The notes below the pieces were generated by a model. The model worked only from the letters and a program-made list of their open reading frames with translations. It did no database searches and was not told where the DNA came from. This document shows positions 35,701-42,845 of a stretch of 64,000 nucleotides of DNA, piece after piece. The stretch comes from Tigriopus japonicus. Taxonomy: Eukaryota > Arthropoda > Copepoda > Harpacticoida > Harpacticidae. The DNA lies in contig CM021317.1 of assembly GCA_010645155.1 (NCBI GenBank), positions 5,221,123-5,285,122 on the forward strand, read 5' to 3'. The position numbers and the translations under genes were made by a program. Position 1 is the first letter of the stretch, and the number at the start of each line of letters is the position of its first letter.

Positions 35701-37275
35701 TTTGGGGTAGTTTTGTGGAATAATTCGGAGATCCCTTAAGACATACCACGCTAATAATAGGCCCTTAACCTCATTGCAAATCTTTATGGTCTCACTTGCA
35801 TAATTTCCTTGATAATGAAATACTACTGGGACGACTCCAACACATGTTATTGGATCATCGGTTGCACTAACGTACTCCATCAATGGTGGTGGCAGCAGGT
35901 CAGATAAACTCAGTCCGCAATTTTCCATAAAATCCAACCCACCCAATGTATCATCAGCACCCGTATCTGGTAATGCTTTGTGGGCTCCAATATATTTGCC
36001 TTCTTGATGACAAATATTCACCGAAATATCGGGAGAACGAGGATGCCATTGGTTGTTAATTTTCTTAACGTTCGATAACCGCTTTACTTGACCAGCTCTC
36101 TTTGAAGTTTCTCGGAATTGTTTATGAAGAACTTGATTTTTCATCCTCGACTTTGGACACAATGCCCCAAAGTGTCCAATAGCTCCGCAACTATTGCACT
36201 TTTCATTCTTTGCTGGACAGTGCTCATAAGAGTGAGGCCATCGACCGCAATTTCTGCATTTTGGTCCTCTTGCAGGACTTTTACTTCGGCCTCGGGACTG
36301 TTTATATTGTTTTACTCGTCCAGCTTTATTGGCTTTTTTCTTCTGAATGGTTTCGTTTCCGTGTTTGGCACTCTCCTCTGCTCGACATTTGTCTATGACA
36401 TCTTTCGATTTTGGAAATGGGGAGATGGCCAATAGTTTTTCACGAAGATCGTCATCCTTGATTCCGGCCATTATTCGTGTGACAATTCGGGTGTCACGAC
36501 AATCATGACAAAGGTCCGCATCATCCGCCAGTTCCCGAAGATCGATCAAAAAGGCGTCAAAACTCTCTCCGTCTTGTTGACGACGAGTTTCGAAAGCAAG
36601 ATGATCTAGAGCAATATTTCGTTTTCCTCGAATATGCTTTTTAATGGCATTTAATATTTCGTCTACGTTTGCGGCATCGTCATCTTTGATTCCAATGACA
36701 TGTTGAACGGTAGATCTCATCTCTGTTGAGAAAAATCCGCGCAAATGTACGACTTGCTCTTGCTCTGATCGTTTCTTCACTCCGGTGATTGTGGCATAAT
36801 CATGCCAAGATGACATCCACGCCTTGAACAATTTAAGCGATATGTCTGCATTCATTGTCTCGGGGCGTGGTGTAGATGGTCTCGGTCGAGCATTCTGATT
36901 GTGTGGCGAATTAGAAGAATCAGGGTCCACTGACATTGTTTTCATAAGCTTTTCCATAGCTTCTGCATGAGCTTGCGCTTGTGCGTCAAGTTGAGCCTTT
37001 TGAGCTTCAATTTGAGAGTGTAATTGTCGTTCCAAAAATTCTTCTTTCTTTTGCATCTGTTCTTCCAATGATTTTTCCTTTAACTTTTGTGCTTCTCGTT
37101 CCAACTTGAAATGATTTTGTTGAGCTTCGAACTGAGCGGCCATTTGTTGTTGTTGAAGCACTATCATTTGACGCAATTCGTTGAAAGGGTTAGCCTCGGC
37201 TTGTCGATAGGCCTTCAATTCTTCTTCCATAGACGCCATCGCCTTTTCCATCTCGGCCTTTGTTGGTTTTGACAT
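32761..37275 (-). CDS. Gag-Pol polyprotein, Ty3/gypsy
   Basis: A single 1504-residue frame. The N-terminus is a Gln/Glu-rich coiled-coil-like Gag. Two CX2CX4HX4C zinc knuckles follow at about 333-372. The aspartic protease motif DTGA is near 437. The reverse transcriptase has VVDDM near 763 in place of the usual YxDD. RNase H has TDAS, IELE and TDHKPL. The integrase has an HX3H..CX2C zinc finger (about 1145-1181) and a D-D-E core (SMDLF, RTDQGPQF, SNGHAEAG; about 1209, 1264 and 1297). The C-terminal SH3-like tail includes LERGDIVRIQN; no chromodomain or envelope is seen. I chose ATG 37275 (MSKPTKAEM); the in-frame GTG at 37290 is not a normal start. No frameshift separates gag from pol. Confidence 0.96.
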   Translation of the reverse strand: MSKPTKAEMEKAMASMEEELKAYRQAEANPFNELRQMIVLQQQQMAAQFEAQQNHFKLEREAQKLKEKSLEEQMQKKEEFLERQLHSQIEAQKAQLDAQAQAHAEAMEKLMKTMSVDPDSSNSPHNQNARPRPSTPRPETMNADISLKLFKAWMSSWHDYATITGVKKRSEQEQVVHLRGFFSTEMRSTVQHVIGIKDDDAANVDEILNAIKKHIRGKRNIALDHLAFETRRQQDGESFDAFLIDLRELADDADLCHDCRDTRIVTRIMAGIKDDDLREKLLAISPFPKSKDVIDKCRAEESAKHGNETIQKKKANKAGRVKQYKQSRGRSKSPARGPKCRNCGRWPHSYEHCPAKNEKCNSCGAIGHFGALCPKSRMKNQVLHKQFRETSKRAGQVKRLSNVKKINNQWHPRSPDISVNICHQEGKYIGAHKALPDTGADDTLGGLDFMENCGLSLSDLLPPPLMEYVSATDDPITCVGVVPVVFHYQGNYASETIKICNEVKGLLLAWYVLRDLRIIPQNYPKSIQSIDKSVNDSSTVWISAHHSEGTALGPKILSEIPTPPATQEDWQKLRDELIAQYSDVFAPDGESLPVMTGEPMTIHLKEGAIPFKVFTARQLPIASREFVKTQLEWMCLHQIIATVTNPTDWVHPMVVVPKPDGSWRLCIDFTKLNQFVKRPVYPLMTPKEAVERISPNSKYFSTLDAKHGYWQIPLKEECQELTTFITPFGCYKFLRNPMGLSSAQDEYCRRGDLAIAGLTNVSKVVDDMLVFNSTAEQHMKDVIEVLERCRKNHITLNPKKFILGQKEVKFAGYIVNCEGIASDPEKLRAITEFPIPTNVSELRSFTGLVNQIGAFSDQIAKTCFPLRSLLQKKNAFVWSNVHSDAFTKVKAALVETPILAHFQPGLPTEIRTDASRLKGLGFALYQKHDKQWKLIQCGSRFLSDAETRYAMIELEMLAVVWAITKCKIYLLGVERFEVITDHKPLIPILNSYTLDAIDNQRLQRLRGKITLFSFHAVWRKGNEHADADALSRAPVTDPTSEDQLAEQEINEMIQAQITTIQISSISGPSDPYLDCIRVAGKDDQEYSQLIEAVTHGFPNIKPGELHPLRSFWNIRDNLYHDKGLILLGSRIVIPKSKRREVLNLLHESHQGLVRTKQRARQCVFWPGINSDITSTVESCNECQKFQPSKQPEPMKNDPVPERSFVDTSMDLFSYSNKHYLVYVDRYSGWPSIYGWKSDPTSRQIIKAILPWFSIYGIPHRIRTDQGPQFASREFKKFLDNYNISPGYSSPYYPQSNGHAEAGVKAMKNLLRKCSPNGDVESPEFLNGLLEWRNTPKADGRSPAQLLFGSPIRSRVPIHDRAFLSKFQPCRELCDRKRADRQEKTKANFDKSARPLRPLERGDIVRIQNSKTLFWDKIGTIVQSNGNRRYRVRLKEDGRLLWRNRRYLSPIRYSNYTESTNLKNEPSFEGTAPKKTVHFNDCSQHPRRSTRQKKKPIRYQGSFIR

Positions 37276-37396
37276 CTTTCTCACCTTCACTCAACCTCTT
37301 CAAAATCTCAATCGTCCCATTCACGTGGTCGAAAATATCGCATTTCTAATTCCTTGCCCAACATATAGAAACGTCTCCATTGGGAGTGGTCCTGAG

Positions 37397-37410
37397 TACC
37401 GATTGCGCCA
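37397..37410 (-). promoter_or_regulatory. Primer-binding site (tRNA-Ser-like)
   Basis: Immediately inside the 5' LTR the minus strand reads TGGCGCAATCGGTA. TGG is the complement of a tRNA 3' CCA. From memory the rest is close to the complement of an animal tRNA-Ser 3' end, but I cannot test this against tRNAs of this genome. Confidence 0.55.
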
Positions 37411-37560
37411 TGTGATAACCGAGTTAATAAGGATTAAGAATAACGATAAATATATTTGAGATAAAATATGAGGGAGTCGCCAATGTTTACACGAATCCTC
37501 CCCAGAACTCGTTTCCTCCTCAGGGTGTCCTCTATGCAATCATTTCTTTATGCTACAACA
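37411..37560 (-). repeat. 5' LTR
   Basis: 150 bp, identical to the LTR at 32545-32694 as read. It should contain the element's promoter; no clear TATA box could be assigned. Confidence 0.95.
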
Positions 37561-37694
37561 GTTATAAAGACCAAACTCTGAGCATCCTCCTGATGAAGAC
37601 CTTTATGCGAAAGACTGTACAGAAATCTGTCCACATTTTTGCAAGGTCGGCTTTGCATTGCATCGCAAACAAATTTTCTCAACCGGTCGATTAA

Positions 37695-38462
37695 TCACCC
37701 TCCAACGTCAAATCGGGTTAAAAAAATCAGGGTAATCGAATAACACGACAGGAGGCGAGGAGAGCACAGAAGTTACAATTAGGAATGCAGAAATGGTAGT
37801 TGAGTGAGTACTTTAATTACATCTTATTGAAAGTTGTAAAAAGGGCGAATTGGTAATGGTTGGCTGCTCGACTCATTTTAGCAAATATAAGTCACTTGCG
37901 TTTCTTTGTCCATCCCAGTAGTTAAGGTCCCTAATAACAGTACATATTACAAAACCATGACTGGAGTTTGATCAATAATACGCAAAATTTATTTCAAAGA
38001 TTATGAAATAAAAATACTTCATAAAGCCATTTGCTTCCGCAGAAAATAAGACCTATTATTGATTCAAGAAAAAAAATGAAAAAGCTTATTTATTCAGTGA
38101 ACCCTAAAGAATTGTCTCAATGTTTCATATGTTCACAATAAATGAACAAGTTTTTTATGTCTATCCTGTAACATGATTTCAGGTGTCTTATTCTCTAGCT
38201 ATGAACTGAGCGCATTATCAACCAAGTTCAAGGAAAGAGATCTAAACGTTCAATTTAGATCCTTTTCAGTAATCTAGACTCTGTAGTAGGACCATAATTT
38301 GGAAATAACTTGGATTCGCCAAAAAGGGCCGACAAACTTAGCTCAACCAAGAAGCACTGGAATCATGGAGTGGGAGGCTAGTAATGAGAATAATGATTTC
38401 CAGTAAGAACAATTCAATTACGGTCTTCTGCAAATGAGACCTTGCATATGTTGACAAGAATA
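37695..38462. other. Intergenic DNA, nothing recognised
   Basis: AT-rich, without long open frames, RNA genes or matches to other repeats in the window. Confidence 0.4.
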
Positions 38463-38590
38463 CGTATTTCAATTTTCAGCTCAATCGAACGTCGGAGACA
38501 AAAGTTATGCTCACTCAAAGTTCAGTGCAAATCCTACCGAGAATGAATAGCCCTTTTGTGGGAATCGTTTTACCACTTTCATTTTTTTAT
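38463..38590. repeat. Half-copy of the 19300 foldback repeat
   Basis: It carries TTTTCAGCTCAATCGAACGT and the same order of motifs, including AGCCCTTTTGTGG, as 19300-19530. It stops where the reverse-transcriptase fragment starts. Confidence 0.5.
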
Positions 38591-39254
38591 GTGGAATTAA
38601 ACGTGGTTCAGAGTCAGCGGGATTCGGGCGTTGTTTTTGACTCTAAAGGCACATTTTCATCCCATTGCTCAGAAGTTGCTTCAAATGCAAATAAAATGTT
38701 GGGCATGCTTAGAAGACACTTTTTGACCAGAGCGGATGCATCTGGTTCCTTCTTTACCGGACCTACGTCAGACCCCTTATTGAGTTTGGTACACCGGTCT
38801 GGTCACCAGTTTTGAAAGGTGACATCAAGAGATCGAATCTGTGCAATGGAGAGCAACGAAGGGAATCGTTGGGCTTCAAAATTTAGCTTACCAAGAGCGG
38901 TTGGCTAACTTGGGAATAAATTTCCTGGAAACAAGGAGGATTCATTTCGACTTAATTTTAGCCCACAAAGTGAAAACGGGATGGGTCAATCTTTACTCCC
39001 TGCATTCCGGATGTCCGATTTTAAACTTGGAATCCGCCCCCTCATTCCCCTCATTGATTCGGACTCGTGCGGTCTCAAACATGATTGTCAGACCAGAACA
39101 TGGGCGACTTCGATCCAGATTGCACTTCTTCTCCATCAGAGTAGTTCGATTTTGGAACTTCATTCCTTTGAGTCTGAGAAGACAAGAGTCTAGCACTAGC
39201 TTCAGACGTGGCCTCAACCTTTTGAATGTATCTTCCCTGATGATACGTTTTTAA
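38590..39254 (+). pseudogene. Non-LTR reverse-transcriptase C-terminal fragment
   Basis: The plus-strand reading starts DSGVVFDSKGTFSSHCSEVA (the post-RT DLGV..D..KF..H segment). After frameshifts near 38815 it continues VQWRATKGIVGLQNLAYQER and WNFIPLSLRRQESSTSFRRG. This is the thumb-like tail of a CR1/Rex-type non-LTR element, frameshifted and 5' truncated. The 3' end meets the minus-strand LIM gene. Confidence 0.8.
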
Positions 39255-39526
39255 AAATTTTGTGCTTCTGTTCCAATATAATTTTACTTTACACTCTTTC
39301 TCTTTCCTCTTTTTTGTCCCTAAAACCTATAACTCCGCAAACTTTCCATATTGTTTTTTTCATTCATGTAGACAATATTTTGTTTCAAAAGCTACAAAGA
39401 TCTTTCAAAGTAGGTCATTCAACACAAAATGTACGACAAGAAAGCAAAATTTTGGTAAACTTGACGATTTTGCATTAACAAAATTTGACAATCTTTCGAT
39501 ATCCTTCTATTCATTTGCATCCAGTG

Positions 39527-42506
39527 CTAGTCCTTATAAACACAAGCTGAACATAAGAATTTGCCTTTCTTGGGGTAACACTTTTCTCCACTTGAACTAA
39601 GATTCGTTCTGCATTCCTGAAAAGTGAAAGGAATCCTTCATTAATTTGCAAGTTTCTATTCCGTAGTCTGGATTGGCTCATTTCATTTCCATGATAGTTG
39701 GAATTGGTCCTCATAGGAAGACGACATGTAAGCTCAGTTGTTGAGGTAGTTTAGAAGTATAGTAGAAGCATATCTAGAAGCATAAAAGAAAGATTTGAGA
39801 AGGAGCAGAAATAACCATGCTTGATCAAGTTTCGTTACAAAAGCTACGAATGAAAAACGCAGCTTTTGTTGCAAGACTTGATCAAGTCTGGATATTTCTA
39901 CTCCGTCTCATTTGCTTCTTTTGTGCTTCTTCTATGCTTCCAGATATTCTTCTACTATTGACAACCGCAAAACAGCTTACAAAATTTTGAGGTTCATCAG
40001 CTGTCAGTTGTGAACATCTCTTTCTTGTGTTGATTTCCATAGAGTGACCGCACATCCTGCGATGAAATCTGCCTCCTCTCTATCGTAGTTGAAGATGAGC
40101 TTGATGAAAAAAGTTTTTTGAAGAGCCGAAAACTCAAACACTTATTTCTTGCAAGCTGCTTGAACAGTTTTTCTCTTTGTTTTTATACTGTCGCTTGATC
40201 AGCTAATGCAAAGTCAATCCACGAATACTTCCAAACCACCTCAACAGCTGACCTATAAAGTGCTAAAAAAACTCTGCCCTGCCGCCTGGTGACGAGTGGG
40301 TTGCCTGATTTGCTAACCCCTGATTTCAAAAAAATACTTTTTTAAAAAATACATTCTATTCAAAACGTCTCATGAAAAGGATTACGTCAAGAAATGACAA
40401 AAATGTTGGTGTTGACGGATATTATTCTTTTGGTCAGCTTTGTTGTGATCTGCAGACCAACTCTTTAAAAAGAAATTCCAATATTGCCCAACCTTTTTGT
40501 CACATTAATGTGCTTCTCGCAGAAAATACACAACTAAAGTGTTCATTTTTCATCAGAATTTACCTTGCGTGATTAATCTGTTGGCCAAGCACAACCAAAG
40601 AATTGACATTGAAAACGATTATGTACATTTTAAATAATCGGTTCCAGAATAACTCGGTACATGGGATAACTCAACGCTGGATAACTGGGTTCAGCGGAAA
40701 ACTCGGTACACCGGATAACTGGGTACAGCGGAGTTTTCCGCTGTACCCATCGTTCAGATCGTTTGGATGTGTCTCAAAAGGAGCCAGACATTTTCCCACA
40801 ACAGCGGAGTTCTCCGCTGCACCCAGTTATTCGGTGTACCGAGTTTTCCGCGGTACCCAATTATCCGGTGCTGAGTTATCCCATGTACCAAGTTATCCTG
40901 GAACCTAGAAAATCAATTTAAAGTTTAAATATGAGAATGATTGTAATTACTGTCCGCTCCGTCATCAGCACTAGCAATCAGCTGTCAAATTATTTAGGTT
41001 TCGATTACTTACTTCACAACAAAAGCACTCTGGATGGTAATTCCGACCACCAACAAGGATGGTACGTCCCGAACCTCCAGCAACTTTAATTACCAATTGG
41101 CAGTCATGACAAATTTTCCCAAATTTTCTGCAAACATCAAGGTAAGCAAGCCTGACAAAAAAGTATTTAAAAAAAAAAAAAAAGAACTCTTACATGTTGT
41201 AACAATCAAAGCAATATATCTCCTTGGCATCATCCGTCGTAAAGCGATCGTCATCACCTGCTAGGTTTTTACCACATTGAGAACAATTGAAGCAACTGGG
41301 ATGAAAAGAAACACCCAAAGCTCCCAACTCTCGGCCTTTGATCTTTTTCTTACAAACCGAGCATGTTGACACTTTGTCCATCTTTAATGATTTTGGGGCC
41401 TCAATATCTGTATTTCCCGGTTCCGAAATGGGTTGATGAGAAAGAGAGGGATGGTTTGAAGACATCTTGTCCCGACTCATTGATCCTGTGTTTAAGGAAA
41501 CTGTTCGACTTACATTCGACCCCACACCACCTCGTCGAAATTGGTCCAACTTATTCCTTGTAATGGTAATAGGGTAAGGTTCCAGTTCTAGCCTTGGATC
41601 AGCGAAAATGGCCTCATGTTTGTCGTTATCAATAACCCAAACGAGCGAAGCTGTTCGCATTATGACTTTGACCTTCTCATTTTTTGTGATTTCGTATTCA
41701 ACTTTGCGATGGATCTTTACCGTGATACGTGGTTCATATTTGACTTCAACCTTGACGGCATTTTGTTCGCCAATTGGTATAAATCTAGGCAATACCTCGA
41801 AAGTGAGATGGTCCTGAGTAATGGGAATTCTTTGGTCAGGTTTGGTCCATCCAGAGAACATGGACAAAATCCAATACACTCTATTTAAGACCTCACCTTC
41901 TCCAAGGTCATACAGGTCATAGTTCTCCTTGGCCTTCTTCCATTTAGCTTTCTTACTACCAATATTCGCGACTTTAGCATCCTCCACATCCTGTTGTTTT
42001 CGTTCTTCGATTTTTTCATTAAGATCACTCAAAAAGAGGATGATGGTTTCCGCCAAGAGTTGCTTCTCATTCACACTCTTAAAGGCCAATTCTTGAGAAA
42101 TCTTCATGAAAGCGCACGCAATCCGAAACTCACAGGCTCTGGCCCACCCTTCAATGTCATCGGCATTGTTGAAAGCGTCTTTGGCAGCTTCACTTGCTGC
42201 AGTTAACTCCATTGCAGCCTCTTGGTTTTTCTTGTGATTGTAAAGTAAACTTGCCTCTTTAAAGTGTAATTTGAACTTCTTTGCTGGTGCACCCAAAAGA
42301 CGATCCAATTTTTGGTTCGTTTGGTCCAGTTTCTGGTCGATTTTAAAGTATTGGCTTTGCAGTACAGAGATGATTTTGTTGGTATCGTTTGGATGTATCT
42401 CAAAAAGAGCTAGACATTTTCCCACAACATCAGTCACATTACCCATTTGCATCACTTGATTCATAAGAAAAGGAAAGTTCGCCACGGCAACTTCGTAGAG
42501 CTCCAT
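39527..42506 (-). CDS. Double-LIM protein with unknown N-terminal domain, paralogue 2
   Basis: Exons on the minus strand: 42506-41194, 41127-41013 and 39616-39527 (stop TAG), giving 505 residues. Intron positions and phases match paralogue 1 (25715-28458). Conserved blocks include LDQTNQKLDRLLGAPAKK, ASEAAKDAFNNAD, RIPITQDHLTFEV and ELEPYPIT. LIM1 is CSVCKKKIKG...FHPSCFNCSQCGKNL...CFDCYN. LIM2 is CHDC...YHPECFCCE followed by ECRTNLSSSG...LCSAC, with ligands complete. The function of the N-terminal 340 residues is unknown to me. Intron 2 (1396 bp) holds a foldback, a dispersed repeat and a 17-bp-unit element carrying a piece of this gene's own exon 1. The start codon lies 340 bp from the divergent flippase gene. 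Confidence 0.9.
39761..39957. repeat. Foldback element in intron 2 of LIM paralogue 2
   Basis: Inverted ends TAGTAGAAGCATATCTAG and (reverse complement) TAGTAGAAGAATATCTGG, followed by a further inverted pair around CTTGATCAAG. No coding content. Confidence 0.65.
39966..40226 (-). repeat. Dispersed repeat, copy 2
   Basis: Diverged copy of 4013-4267 in the same orientation. The minus-strand frame is conserved (for example KQREKLFKQLARNK and VRSLYGNQHKKEMF) except for one TAA stop. Confidence 0.6.
40640..40905. mobile_element. Short 17-bp-unit element with captured gene fragment
   Basis: 266 bp with inverted ends GGTTCCAGAATAACTCGGTA and (reverse complement) GGTTCCAGGATAACTTGGTA. The flanking nonamers TAAATAATC and TAGAAAATC match at 7 of 9 bases. 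Inside are 17-bp units of the family at 31226-32229, in both orientations. A 46-bp segment (40758-40803) matches exon 1 of the surrounding LIM gene (42384-42429) at 43 of 46 bases, in the same orientation. The element lies in intron 2 of that gene. Confidence 0.85.
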
Positions 42507-42845
42507 CTTTCTTGTTCTTAAAGCCTTTACAAAGTAACTGAAGGATTGAAGCCGTACGAGTTGACAAAGCTATTTAATTACACACAGTATTTTTTTACAG
42601 ATGATAGCAAATGGTCAATGCCTTAAACAATCAAGAATTAACAAATTGTTTGCCAACAATGTGAAAGGAACATGCATCCTAGTTATCAATCAATTAGCCA
42701 AACAGCCGATTACTTGACTTTGCCCTAGAATCTATTGAAATTCCCGCAAACTTTATTTGTACACAATGTCCCCCGATTTTGGCATGGGGCCAAGAATGTC
42801 ATATGAGCGACCCAAAACACTTAACGGAGCTTTACCGTTACAATC
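42507..42845. promoter_or_regulatory. Shared upstream region of divergent LIM and flippase genes
   Basis: Only 339 bp separate the start codon of the minus-strand LIM gene (42506) from that of the plus-strand flippase (42846). Both promoters must be here or overlap neighbouring sequence, unless there are upstream non-coding exons. I see no strong TATA box. Confidence 0.5.

Larger units (their letters stand above)
32540..37565 (-). mobile_element. Complete Ty3/gypsy LTR retrotransposon with target duplication
   Basis: A 5016-bp element (32545-37560) bounded by 150-bp LTRs and flanked by a 5-bp duplication GTTAT (32540-32544 and 37561-37565). The LTRs are identical as read, begin TGT and end ACA. 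There is one uninterrupted Gag-Pol frame, a primer-binding site next to the 5' LTR and a polypurine tract next to the 3' LTR. Identical LTRs and an intact frame indicate a very recent insertion. There is no envelope gene. Confidence 0.96.
32302..37694 (-). pseudogene. Unrecognised open frame split by the LTR retrotransposon
   Basis: On the minus strand, 37694-37561 and 32539-32302 form a single open frame of 123 codons plus stop when the retrotransposon and one copy of its GTTAT duplication are ignored. The right part contains NVDRFLYSLSHKG and the left part VPDDEDDVMHKNS and STRHDGKTGAS. The composition is protein-like, but I recognise no family. It may be a broken host exon or part of an older mobile element. 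Confidence 0.35.

Noticed and set aside
35323..36435. Plus-strand frames opposite the Gag-Pol gene
   Set aside because: Shadows of the minus-strand polyprotein with no domain content.
37395..37410. Possible tRNA gene because GGCGCAATCGGTA resembles a D-arm
   Set aside because: No acceptor stem, anticodon or T arm follows. The position directly inside an LTR explains it as a primer-binding site.
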